Source: Aldrovandia affinis
Taxonomy: Eukaryota > Chordata > Actinopteri > Notacanthiformes > Halosauridae
Assembly: GCA_029706075.1 (NCBI GenBank)
Contig: JAINUG010000020.1
Location: 6,663,860-6,727,859, forward strand
DNA length: 64,000 bases
Direction of reading: 5' to 3'
Below are positions 32,452 to 43,440 of this stretch, in pieces; positions within the stretch are counted from its first letter, which is position 1; the number at the start of each line of letters is the position of its first letter. The translations under genes and the position numbers were made by a program. The notes under the pieces were generated by a model. That model was not told where the DNA came from and made no database searches. It worked only from the letters and a program-made list of their open reading frames with translations.

Positions 32452-33800
32452 ACCCTGTTTGCGGTTTCCTTTATTTTATTTCTTCTTTTTCCCCCATCTA
32501 TTTTTTTTAATTTTTTTTTAGCATAACTGATTCCAGCGGTGAGTCACCTTGAGGAAGGACAGAGACAGTGGAGTAAAGGTTTTTTTTGTTTGTTTTTATA
32601 AAAAACAAAAACGGGAGGGAGGTTGCCATGACAGTGGAGGGTATCTGGGGGAGGGGGTGGTCTGCAAGACCTGGAGCATGGAGCCCCCCTCCCAAAAAAG
32701 GTATAGCGGTCTCTCTCACCCTGTACAGTGGCTTGGTGTCTTGCCCTAAACTGGCTTACCACCCTGCAGTGGGACCTGACTGTGTCCCCATGACCTTTGA
32801 ACTCTGTGGTCCTGTAGCTACTGTAGTCAACAAAACTGCTTTTAAAAATGTTCATGATTTTATTTCTCTCGGTCTGTTTTTAGCCCCCCTGATTTATTGA
32901 TGAATTCTATATTTTAATAGAAAAGTGGTAAATCAATGAATTCCTGTCCGTAAGCCCGCCCCAGATTCGGGCCCACGTGGTGATGAACTGACCGCAAAAG
33001 CTGTGCGTGTGGGTGAGCGTGTGACGTGTACAAACGAAAAACAAAAAAGAAGAAATGTTCATTTTATCTAAAACTTTGAATTGTGTGGAGTTCAATCCAT
33101 GTTCGACGAGGGTGCTGAGAAAGGAGATGGTAAAACCATGTTTATATTAATTTTAGCAGAAAGAATGTGAATTTTTTCCTTTCTTCACTTTATTTGCTTT
33201 GCAGTTTCTATCAGGGACTTTAATTTTCCTTCATTGTAAATGTGAACCATTGTTTTTATTTTTCAGTGTTTCTCCTCGCATCCCGTGGTTGTCTCTCTGT
33301 ATAGTTCTGAGTAACCATTCACCTTTAGCCTGTTTTTGTATTTTAAAGACTTTTCCAAGAGGAAAAAAAACTCCCGTATCTGTTACTTGAAGAACTGGCT
33401 ATTTTAATGTACTGTTGTGGGTAGGAGTGGAAAAACCTTTTTCTCACGAAAGGTCAGATGAAACCTACTAGAGGGATATCAACTTTTGCCAAAAAAAAAA
33501 ATTAAATGAAATGTTACCTTTTTAGGGCGTTTATTATTTTTTTGTAACTGTAAAGATTGAGGGAAGAAAATTAACAAATTTCAATGTGAATTCTCACGAT
33601 TTCTGTTCTCCACTTTAGTTTTTGGGGGGGGGGGTTTGGAGGAAAGTTAGCATAGGTAGGTCTCGATCCTCCCTGTCATTGACCGTACTTTCACCAGTTT
33701 ATCAACCGCTCCTGCCATAACTTCCGATAATATTTTTATTTTTTGTTTTTCTTTATTGCTCATTGTAGGTTATTTAAGAATAAAACCCTACAAACTTCCC
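32452..33800 (+). other. top1 3' UTR
   Basis: AT-rich non-coding sequence between the stop and the poly(A) signal. No transposon recognised. An A-run and T-run patch lies near 33495-33550 and a (G)n run near 33625. Confidence 0.75.
33779..33784 (+). terminator. top1 poly(A) signal
   Basis: AATAAA followed within about 30 bp by GT-rich sequence TGTGTCGTGTCTTTTGTGT, the usual vertebrate cleavage signal layout. Confidence 0.75.
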
Positions 33801-34859
33801 CTGTGTCGTGTCTTTTGTGTACGAGTTTAGTTTTTCGGTTGCGCGACATTTGCCCACCGAGTCGAAGCCCGTTGAGAATACGAGAGCGTAATGTGGTCCA
33901 CATTGATCGTGGCTTTAGAATCCGTTCCTGTTTTCCTGCGGTTGCTGTTCCCAAACTGTGGGTCGTGAGAGGGGTTGAGTTAGGGGCCCAATCCGTGTGT
34001 GGGGGGGAAAAAATAACTTCACACGTTATCTGTGGTCGAAATAAGGGGGGTCTACGGGGATCCGGGACCAAGCCAAGACCAAGGGACAACCCATAAGCAT
34101 TTTTAAGCTTGGGGGGTGCCATCTTTATTTTAACAAATGCGAGTCAAACAGGACATTATAACTATATAGAACCAACCGATATAAATCGTATTTATGACTG
34201 GGTTCTGTCAGGCCAAAATGTGACCGGGTTGTGTTACTAACATTTGAATGGCAGCTAGCGTCCGTTGCTAAATGATGGTCAACTTACTATAGCCCATCGT
34301 TTAAATTTATTTCGAATTTAGGTTTGTGTTGGAATATTTGTAGTGTAAGAGATACATTCCACAAGTTAAAAAACATAAGCCAACCTGTCAGTATAGAGTA
34401 GACGGTAAAGGACTGTATTGTCAGTACACATCAGACGTATTTTTATATTAATCAAATTAAATAGAAGGTAACCATGCTAAATATAACACAATTTGTCCAT
34501 TTTTTGTAAAGTCAAAGGGCTTAATACTATAATTTGTTACCAGGAAGTATCCAAATATTCAGTGGTCCATGTAGTTGTAAGGTTTTCCATTTTATTATCA
34601 AAAGCGAGGAATATTCATCCTGACAAGGCAAGGGGTGCTCTGACGTCTTCGCTACATTTATTTATAAGCTAGTGAATTGACTAGTGAAGACTCCTCGCCT
34701 CCCTGTATGAAATGTATCCTCTGATCTAATCTAACAGTGAACCGGCGTTGTTGTTTGCAGCTAATTTGCGAATTGAGCCCAGGCTAAACGGTGGAAACAA
34801 ACACCAACAAGCGATACGATCAACCCACTGAGCGCACCAAAAGCGAATGATCAGCATTG

Positions 34860-34990
34860 ACTGCGTCTCTGGGGCTGACGTCATAGCCTGAAGCGGATGT
34901 TAGCTTGCCAACTCGCGTCTCCGAGCTCCGCCACACGTACACACGGGCCCTGTAGGGACGGCATCCATAACGGCACTAAATAGTTGCTTT
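34860..34990. promoter_or_regulatory. Isolated CRE-containing GC-rich patch
   Basis: A perfect palindromic cAMP response element TGACGTCA at 34876-34883, followed by GAAGCGGATG (ETS-like) and CpG-bearing sequence. It resembles a promoter, but no start exon follows on either strand that I can identify. Confidence 0.35.
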
Positions 34991-35734
34991 GGATCCCAAC
35001 AAGAGAGATCTTAGGCTGTCCAATACCAGGCTTGATTTGCCTAGGGGTTCCCTAACTTCATCTCAAGGCCCCCAAAAAGGACCACCCTCTGGCCCCATCT
35101 CAATAAACCGCTTAACTTTAGACAACTTTATTCAACGCCCACTAGTCTGTAGTGCCGCGGCTATTTATCACACTGCCGTGTCTAAATTGTGATGTCATTG
35201 CAACATTGACCCATGCCATATAAAACTATGTACCTATTTATAGAGAATGTTCAGTGAGTAACTACAATGGGCAATATTACCTTGAATGGGTATGGGTGTA
35301 ATATGCTTCTGTTGGTTTATTTTACCTGAAGGTACAGTGTGTAGTTTGAGATATGGAAACATAAACACTGCATTTTTGAAAGGGAAACTATTCCTTTAAG
35401 CTTTGGGCCACCTTTTCGAAATACTGGATTAGCCTTGATTGGACTTTCAGCGGTCACACAGGCTATACGTCGAAAGGAACACGTGCAGTACCGTCTACTT
35501 CCAGCAGATGGTGTTCATTTGAAGTACCCATGTGTTCGCAAATTGCAAATAGAACAGAATGAAAAAGAATTACAGTGTAAAGGTATGTGGCCGAACAACT
35601 GCATAGAAAAAGTGTCATTTTATTACTTTTTTCGGTTTGTTTTATCTTCACAAACAGGAGACCAAGGGTGAATTTGCTTGAGGTTTTAAATTAATAAAAG
35701 GGATTAACAGTGAATTACAAAAATATTTTTCAGG

Positions 35735-36035
35735 TTGAGTTCTGACAGCTGCTAGAGGACTCTAACAAGAGGACACGGGTGGAAATTAGTTAGATATATT
35801 CTGAATGGATATCAGGAAGTATTTTTTATAGAGTTAATTTGTGGAACAGCTTGCTAGGTCATGGAGTGGAGACCAAAACACATTCATTATAAGTATATAA
35901 TGTCTTATTCAAGTCCAGGCTTGACGCAGCACTGGTTATTCTCTAGACTGCAGGTAAATGACAGTGCTGGATATTCTCTCTATGGTAGTTGAGGAGCCTA
36001 AATGGGCTGAACGGCCTGTTCTCATTACGCATAAG
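35735..36035 (+). mobile_element. Decayed LINE 3' end (L2/CR1-like)
   Basis: One frame reads VNLWNSLLGHGVE, then FKSRLDAAL, resembling the C-terminal WNSLP..VVE...FK.RLD block of L2/Jockey-type reverse transcriptases. The motif TGGGCTGAACGGCCTGTTCT near the end is a common fish LINE tail. Heavily mutated. Confidence 0.5.
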
Positions 36036-37202
36036 ATGGTGTTGGGTCCAGGAGAAGACACTAAAATAAAATAAAATTACTACAGAAGAAAACACATTCT
36101 GGCTGAATTCTTGTATTTCATTTATTCTGCAAAGGTCCAGAGGTATAAATTATGATATAACAACATGGCTAGGTATGATAAAACTGGTGTTTGATAAATT
36201 GTCTTATACACTCATAATAATCATAATTCTGCAAGTCCAGGAATACTTGATAATATTGCAAACCAGACAGAAACAGCTAACATTTATAGCGCTTAACAGG
36301 CTACTGAAATTGTTTTTTTTTTTAAGGCCACTCGATGCACGGTGTTGTTGGCAGCAAAGTCCCTTCCTTTACGCTTAGAACAATTTAGCAGCTTTCCAGA
36401 AGGTTCCGTGAGAAATGCAGATTGAATGAATTCGTCTGGCTAAGGACGATTGATAATTTTTTAATGTTAGCTCCTGATTTGCTAGCTGAATACAGACCAT
36501 TGCAATATTATGCAAGCTTGATCACCATTTCCTGTATTTTGTAGCTGAAATGGCTCAATTCCACGCTGTCTATTTCGCGAAGAAATGTTTTTTTTGTTTG
36601 TTTTTTTCTCTTAAATGTAAAATGCTCCTTTTTTAACATTTGTGTTGTTCATTTTGTTTGTGATGGCTGGCAAGCTGGTTAGAACATGATGTGTGTGAGT
36701 GTGGGTAATATTAGTGTTAGTCTGCTACTCGCTCAGCGCTCCCTCTCGTTTATGCAGCTTAAGCAGGTTCGTACTCTGCTCACCGTTTGAGAGATCCAAC
36801 ATTTATATTCATAGTGCAAAAAATTGATCTTGAGTGATCCGCTAAATATTAGCACAAATATATCTGGACTGACAGTAACTGATTAATGAAAGAAAAATAA
36901 AGTTATAAACCTACATTTTTTACAAATCCGAGATAAGAGAAATAGACTTCAAGGCTGTGCTGATGTACTGGTTGCTAAAAAGGTAAGAAATACAACAAAC
37001 AGAGCATTCTCTCTCTGTGCTCCTAAACTCCCCCTGCCTCCCGTCCCTCCGCTCCACTGTGCAGCTCCCATCACACACCCCTGCAGTTTCTAACCACAGC
37101 TCCGCATTCCAAACTCCATTTCCCATGAGCCCCCCCCCGGGTTAGGACTGATGTGATTGGTCGATATCCGTACAACTTCTGTGCGTGTGTTCTCTCTCTT
37201 AC

Positions 37203-37426
37203 GTTGGCTGGCCTGAAAAAAAGGCCACCTCAATCGTCACCAGAGCTCGATCAAGGCCCCGTCTGTACTTTGTTTTTCCTTGTTTTTTGTTTTGGGGGTG
37301 GGGATTTAATTCCATCTCCACCAATCCGGTCACATCCACATCTGCTGTCATACTGTACACCCCGCCTCTCGTTTCCCTGGCAACCAGAGTCACCTGTCCA
37401 CCTTCTGTCCTGGCTTCAAACTCCAC
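37203..37426 (-). other. Possible orphan exon on the - strand
   Basis: On the - strand, a good acceptor (GTGTGTGACTGTGTTTCAG) precedes 224 nt open in one frame (VEFEARTEGGQVTLVARETR, GGVYSMTADVDVTG) and a GTAAGA donor follows. The first half has coding-like codons; the second half is A-rich. No family recognised and no partner exon found. It could be a decayed or chance exon. Confidence 0.25.
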
Positions 37427-37716
37427 CTGAAACACAGTCACACACAAAGTGAGCAACGCAACTTTTTTCTCCACAAAACAATTGAAAGATATAAATAGAA
37501 TGCAAATATTAATGAAACTTACATATATTTAAAAAATAAATTAATATTAAAATTCTAATATTATACTTTGTCTCCCCCTCCCTCCCACTCCCCAGTTCTC
37601 AAACTCAAAATATAATGCAGGACCACAATGTATGCTGGTATTCATTACAAATAATTCCTGATGGGCTGGACTGATCTAATCTGGGGGAGGGGTGGCGGGT
37701 TATGCTCTCTGCCTGA

Positions 37717-38379
37717 TCAGCGTTTACAGATGGATTCAGCTGCTGGTTCTGGTTCTGGCGGACGGGCCTTACCTGGGGAATTGTCCTGTGAAGACCCTCC
37801 CAGGCTGGGTTTGGCCACCTGGACCGTGGGGAGGACAGAGGCCCCTTCTTCCTCCTCCTCCTCCTCCTCCTCTTCTTCTTCTTCTTCCTCCTCCTCCTCC
37901 TCCTCCTCCGAGCCTGGACCGCCCGTGCTCTGCTTCTCCTCTTCCCCCTGCCCCGCCCCCCTGTTCTCCGGCAAATGGGTCGCCTGCGTCCCAAATCCAT
38001 GCCGGACCTCCTCCTCTGCCCCTTGGTCCTTCAACTCTGCAGTGTGGCCCTTCTGCTCCTCCCCTTTCTCCTTCTCCTCGGCAGCGATGGCTAGTTTGTA
38101 GCTCTCCAGCCACTTCAGCTGCCCGTTCTTGTAGACGTAGCGGCTGTCGCCAAACCAGCGCACCACCTCCGGGCGCGGGAGGCCTGTCTGGGAAATGAGC
38201 TGGTCATACTGCAGGCTGCTCGGCCAATGGGTGCGCGCGAACACCTGCCTGAGCAGGTGCAGCTGCTCCGCTGTCTTCTTCCCGCGCCCGGAGGTGAACG
38301 GCATGGGCGGGGCTGGGGATTTGGGGCTGTCGGACTCACGCTCCGACTGGGCCACAGCCTCGGGTTCGGGCTTGGTCAC
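37717..38379 (-). CDS. zhx3: zhx3 coding exon B
   Basis: VTKPEPEAVAQSERE continues directly from exon A (human NLRVTEANG). Homeodomain 4 is GKKTAEQLHLLRQVFARTHW and onward to NGQLKWLESYK. The tail has 21 Glu encoded by a GAG/GAA microsatellite (37846-37908) and ends AAESICKR. Acceptor CTCTCCCTGCTGAAG. Confidence 0.88.
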   Translation of the reverse strand: MTKPEPEAVAQSERESDSPKSPAPPMPFTSGRGKKTAEQLHLLRQVFARTHWPSSLQYDQLISQTGLPRPEVVRWFGDSRYVYKNGQLKWLESYKLAIAAEEKEKGEEQKGHTAELKDQGAEEEVRHGFGTQATHLPENRGAGQGEEEKQSTGGPGSEEEEEEEEEEEEEEEEEEEEEGASVLPTVQVAKPSLGGSSQDNSPGKARPPEPEPAAESICKR

Positions 38380-41300
38380 CTTCAGCAGGGAGAGCAAAGA
38401 CGGAGCTTTAAAACGTGGACGGCAGTGTGTGCACATTGAGAGAGAGAGACAGAGTACATAAGATTTGAGGATTTATTTTGACTTCAGTCAGTGGAAGTCG
38501 AACTCACAACGGCCGAGTCCTAGCCGTTATTGATAGCAATTCTATGAGGCAGTATAGCGAAGAAAACCTGTAACTAACACAAGCTAACGGCACTCACAAA
38601 GAGAGATCTTTACTTCAATTACTTCTTCAACGGTCCCAGTATGTAGTGTAATTATACCCTAATAAGTTTGTCATGAATTTGACCTGCTGGGGCCTTACAT
38701 TTATTATTAATGGAATGTTGGGTAAATATGGAGGAAATAGTGGCAATATTCATTCATTAAATAAAAAGTGAAATGTCAACATAATGAAATGTGAAATATT
38801 TTATTTATTTCTATAATAGTTCATTAATATTGTCACAGTTTGTCTGTGGCGTAATTAAATAATGAAATCTGTCAACATCGTTCATCAAAGCCAGTGGGCG
38901 GGATCTAACATTAGATTGTTTGAATATTGTAAAGCGCCCGAGACACCCAATTTGGTTTGGATCAGCCGTTTCCAGTTGTCGATGCTCACCGTGTGATCAA
39001 ACCTAGCTAGCCAGCTTAGTGTAGAGAGATCAGTAGTGAAGTACCTGAAAAATCTTTGCTACTTAGTGACAGTATTAGTGTGCAAGCATGTCAGAAAGCT
39101 GCCCCAAACTACTATAGTATGGGGGCGGGGGGTGGTCAGAAGACTGAGACAATGGACACTGACTGACATACAATGATGAGTGAAATTATGTTTTTAATGA
39201 TTAATTAACCAAAAAATAAGCCCGCAGCAACATTTACAATCACTTCCATAAAATCCTCTTCTTGATCTAACACAGTCAGGGGTCACAACATTTGCTTCGA
39301 TTAGGTCCGCTAGTACCACCATTTTCTCCCTCTATGGCATTAAAAGTCTCAAACATTCAGCGCCATATTCAAAACACCTCAGTAGGCAAAAGCAATCAAG
39401 CGAAGTTCAACCACCAATCGAACGTTAGATCCCACCCGCTGGCTTTGATGGATGATGTTGACATATTTAATTATGTCCCATTTCACAGCTCAGACGAAAT
39501 GTGACAATATAAATTAATGAAATATATGAATATATAAATTATGAAATGTGAAAATAAATAAATGTAGAAATAAATAACATGTGGAAATAATTTAAAAAAT
39601 TATTACTTATGTTGACATTTCAATTGGCACATTATTACCAATTTACCCTTTAAAAAAAAAAAAATAATAATTTCAAATCACATTATTATTATACATTTTG
39701 TTTCAGATTTTAACCCATTTTCTCCCAATTTGGTAGCCAATTACACCCGCTATTTTCAAGTCAATCCCCCCCTCGTAATGTGAGTTCGCTGCCGTAGCCT
39801 GGTAGTGACGAAGGTGAAGTATCGTCTCCTCCGAGACGGCACTCACCAGGCAGTCGACCGTAACTCTGTACTACAGAGCCACTCCTGTCGGCTTCCCTCC
39901 CCCCTCCCTGGGCGGACAGCCAATCGCCGCCCCCGGTGGCACTCCCGAACAGTGGGATTGAACCCCGGTCGCTTTGGCCAGCGTCGAATATTGTAAACAC
40001 TAGACCACGCGGGAGGCCTTCAAATCACATTAAAACTAAAATGCAAAAGACAATTTCTGTCTGCAGAAAGTTTATTTACAGTAAAAATGTAGTTCTGGTT
40101 ACCGTGCCAACCTTCAGCATCTTCAGGTTGATCTTGATGGGGTTGACCTTGGGGTTGATCTCCTTGCCGCACTGCTGTGCCGACGGCCCTTGCAAGGGAT
40201 CTTCCTCTTCGCTCTTCCCCCCTCCTCCTCGTCCTCCTCCTCCGCCATCGTCCTCGTCCTCCTCGTCCTCTTCCTCCTGCTCCTCTGGCCCCACCCTGCC
40301 CTTGGTCGCCGCCCTCTTGCGGCGCTCAGAGAACCAGGCGTCAATCTCACGCCGGGTCATCTTGGTGTGGGCACGGAGTCGGTCCACCTCCTCGGTGGAG
40401 GGAAGCGGGTCCTGGCTGTAGCTGGCCTCCAGCGCGCGCACCTGCTGGGGGTCGCGCTCACGATACCGCACGGCCGTGAAGTCTGCCGCTTGCGTCTCCG
40501 CTGGGGCCCGTCGCACCGTAACCACGGACGCCGTCGCCGCGGGTGACCTGGGACTCCCGGACGGGGAGGGGCCATCGGCGAGGTCGAGGGACGCCGCCCC
40601 CGCGCCCCGCGGACCCTTCAGGTTGCGATTGTGGTAGCGGCGGTCACTGAACCACTTGCGCACCTCGCGCACCGTCAGGCCGGTGATCCTGGTGAGCCTC
40701 TCCACCTCCTCCTGTCCAGGGAACTCGCAGCACAGGAAGCTCTGCTTCAGTGCCCCCAGCTGCTCCGCCGACTTCTTGCTCTTGTAGAAGCTGGGGTCCA
40801 GGAAGCTGCTGGGGAGGGTCCGAGAGCTGGGCGCCCCCCTGAGGGTGGGAGGAGCCACCGGGACCGCAGACTCCGCCATCCTGCCACAGCTGTCGCCATT
40901 GGGTTTGCCAGCGCTCCCGTTGCCGGGACTACCGTTGCTGGTGATGTTGCTACAGATGCTGGTCAGGCCGCTGGAGCTGTTGGCGCCATTGCTGCTGACG
41001 AAGGTGTTGCCACCGGCTACAGTGACCCGGCTACTGCTCCCCACGGCCCCCACCACCACGCTGACCCCGCCCTTGTCAACCCCGATGCCAACCCCGCCCT
41101 TATCTGCTCCCACGGCGGCAGCTGGCCGGGCTTGGGCATGCAGCCGCTGTTGTGGCCGGGGGGTCACGGCCAGGGTCACGGGGGCACTGCTCACCTGCAG
41201 CCCGTTGGCCATCACGGGCTGCGTGACAATCACCCCCCCGTGCAGGATGTGCGGCAACCCCCCTGGCAGCACCGTGATGGTGTGCTGGCCCAGGCCGTGG

Positions 41301-42508
41301 GGGGTGTGCCGAACCTGCGCCGAGGGAGGGGGCCGGCCCTGGGGCGCCTGGATGATGGTGTTGAACATCTTACGCCGGGAGTCGTCAATCTCCTCCGGCG
41401 ACCAGCTGATGCCCTGCTTGAGCCGCTGCGCCGTGAACCAGATCTTAATCTGCTCCTCGGGGTACTTGGTGACCACGGTCAGATAGCACAGCTCTGCCTT
41501 GGTGGGGTAGGGGAACTTGCTGAAGGACGTCTTTAGGAAGCTGCTGGAGTCCATGGAGGCATTGTAGGTGGGGATGCTGCTGAGGGGGATCATCACCTTG
41601 GGCAAGTTCTTGGAGGAGGAGGAGGAGGAGGAAGAGGAGGAAGAGGAAGAGCAGGACACTGTGATGGGGGCGGACTGCTGGTGGGGGGTGCGGCTCTGCA
41701 CCACTGTCACCACTTGACTGATGGCGGTCTTGAGCAGCGGCAGGGTGCCTGAGCCGTTCACAATCTGTACGGCAGACGGGAGCAGTGTGGGCGGGGGCAG
41801 TGCTTTGGGGGCAGCCCCGTTGTGCACCATGGCAGGTGCGGTGGTGGGCGGAGGCATGGCAGTTTGTGCAGGGTCCTTCCTGTGCCCAGCAGGTTCCTCA
41901 TCTCCGGGTCCCTGGGGGGCCACGGCGATGCGCTTGTGCTCCTTCCCCTTGAGCGTCTTCATGATGGGCGTCTTGGTGATGGAGATCTCACCAGCCACCA
42001 GACTCTGCTCGACCCGGATCCGCCTCTCCCGTCGCCGCACCTGCAGGGTGGTGCCCATCAGACTTCCCGCTGCGCCCAGGCTGGGGTGTGCCCGAGCGTT
42101 GTGTAGCGCCAGCCCCTCAAACTTGGTGGCAGAGACCCCGCAGTCCATGCAGTAGAAGCTGGGGTCGGTGCGGAAGTCCGGGTGACCGCTGTACACGTGG
42201 TCCAGGAACAGGTTGAGGTCCTGGGACTGGAAGCGGCAAGGCTGGCAGGTGTAGGAGTGGCACCCCGGCTGCGGAATGGCACCCTCATCAGGACAGGAGG
42301 ACTTGGGGCCCAGTCCTCTCCCGGTGGCGGTGGGGGTTGTCTCTTCCTCCTCCTCCTCACCTGCTGCACCCCCGTGGATCGTGTTGTCCTTGGCGCTGGG
42401 GGAAGGTGGCAAGGGGGGGTCTGGGGGGGCGGGGTCCCGCTCCTCAAGGGGCCGGGAGTTTTTTGAGGGGATCATACAGGGGATGGTGGATTTTCTCTTG
42501 CTGGCCAT
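37717..42508 (-). CDS. zhx3: Zinc fingers and homeoboxes 3-like protein, two coding exons
   Basis: Nuclear homeodomain repressor of the ZHX family, which acts as homo- or heterodimers. Joined exons 42508-40112 and 38379-37717 give 3060 nt, 1019 residues (human ZHX3 956). It starts MASKRKSTIPCMIPSK as in ZHX3. Two C2H2 fingers (C88/C91/H104/H109 and C120/C123/H136/H141), the TKTPIMKTLKGK motif, four homeodomains at about 304-363, 571-631, 676-736 and 829-890 (WFTAQR, WFSDRR, WFSERR, WFGDSR). The fifth homeodomain of human ZHX3 is absent; an acidic tail with 21 consecutive Glu replaces it. Mammalian ZHX genes are read from one coding exon; here a 1.7-kb intron splits it. Convergent with top1. 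Assignment to ZHX3 rests on the closest matches remembered; the paralogue suffix is open. Confidence 0.92.
38720..39648. mobile_element. Foldback DNA element in the zhx3 intron
   Basis: Long imperfect inverted arms: 38720-38945 and 39405-39648. They share GGGTAAAT at the tips, GAAATGTCAACATAA, and ATCAAAGCCAGYGGGYGGGAT at the inner end. About 930 bp with no coding capacity. A non-autonomous long-TIR element of unknown superfamily. Confidence 0.8.
39712..40018 (-). mobile_element. tRNA-headed SINE in the zhx3 intron
   Basis: On the - strand it begins GGCCTCCCGCGTGGTCTAGT with a B-box-like GGGGTTCAATCCC. The body has CCGTCTCGGAGGAGACG and it ends GGCTACCAAATTGGGAGAAA. Same family as 30852-31182. 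Confidence 0.85.
40071..40078 (-). terminator. Stop/poly(A) signal just inside the zhx3 intron
   Basis: On the - strand the sequence TAAATAAA gives the stop of the unspliced exon A reading frame (40078-40076) overlapping an AATAAA signal (40076-40071). Read-through without splicing would give an 810-residue protein lacking homeodomain 4. Confidence 0.5.
40112..42508 (-). CDS. zhx3: zhx3 coding exon A
   Basis: 799 codons from ATG at 42508 to KINLKMLK. Encodes both zinc fingers, homeodomains 1-3, a Ser run (about residues 287-299) and an acidic/Gly-rich stretch (about 742-765). The donor used here is GTTGGC after AAG, phase 0, which is weak; a GTAACC donor 9 nt further on would add Val-Gly-Thr. 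Confidence 0.93.
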
Positions 42509-43440
42509 GATCCCAGGAGGGTGGTGTGGGTAGGAACACGTGTGGGCAGGGGGAATGTGGGGGAGGGCAGGTTTCTCAGGAGTGCGGGACAGCCGTGGAG
42601 AGGTGGTGGGGTGGACTCATGCTCCTCCCTGGCCTTTTGGGGCCCTCCTCCAGGGGGCGATGTTTTTAGCAGAAAGCTGCAGGTGAGATTTAAAAATATA
42701 AACAAATATTTTGAATGAAACACGGACTCACTGACTTACTTTTCCTTGGATGTTATTCTCCTTGTATTCAACACACACACACACGATCAGATCAGGTTGA
42801 CTCTAATGTGGGCCTGGGATGAAGCCATGCTTGTTGCGGACAGTGGTGATATTATGCTATCGGTTTACATTGTATAAGCTCTGTGATCTCTGTAATGCAT
42901 TTTACTTACTACTGCTGAGTGTGGTGGTGTGTGTGTCTGGTGTGTGTGGTATGATGTGTGTGTGTAGTGTGCCGTGTGGTAACAAGTCTCAAGAGATAGA
43001 AAGATCATCGCTATCATGTGCTACAAGACAACTTAATTCGCTTTTTTTCCCTCTTATACACACACAGACACACACACACACACACACACACACTACAGTT
43101 AAATGATTCACAGCCTTGATAAAGATGAGCAAAAACACTGATAAAAAAAAACAGGTAATGAGCCATTTTGTATGCAAAAAAATTGCTAAAATTATATTAC
43201 TAAATTAATAATACTAGTTTGGTTGCGATTCAATATGCTGTCTAGCTCGCTGAATTTCAATCTGATTAACCTAGCTAGCAAGCGGATTTATAAGCTACCT
43301 TAATTTATAGCAGTTATGAGCCGGTCCTCCAAAGTGCGGAAGGCAAGCTCAAAGTAGACTCGGTTTGAACGTTTTTTTTTAGGTAAGCCTGAGCTTCAAC
43401 GCAAGCAACACCAAGACAACCGCGTAGTAATGTATGTATA
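42509..43440 (-). other. zhx3 upstream / 5' UTR region
   Basis: A plausible - strand acceptor CTCACCTGCAG at about 42687-42677 would begin the exon carrying the start codon. Beyond it lie GT-rich sequence (42922-42975), (CA)n (43060-43093) and unique AT-rich DNA. The first exon of zhx3 was not identified. Confidence 0.4.

Larger units (their letters stand above)
33801..37202. other. Intergenic between convergent genes
   Basis: Mostly AT-rich sequence without a recognised gene. It contains a GC-rich CRE-bearing patch (34860-34990), a decayed LINE tail (about 35735-36035), short T-runs and, near 37085-37130, a common fish-repeat-like stretch with AACTCCATTTCCCATGAG. No PLCG1 exon was recognised. 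Confidence 0.6.

Noticed and set aside
33801-37202. Remnant plcg1 exons expected from human gene order
   Set aside because: No recognisable SH2, PH or phospholipase X/Y motif was seen in any frame by eye; a translated search would be needed to exclude decayed pieces.
37661-38198. Ser-rich and Pro-rich open frames on the + strand
   Set aside because: Antisense reading of the zhx3 Glu repeat and neighbouring exon B.
40631-41536. 301-codon open frame on the + strand
   Set aside because: Antisense shadow of zhx3 exon A, which is GC-rich and therefore poor in stops. The - strand carries the conserved homeodomains.
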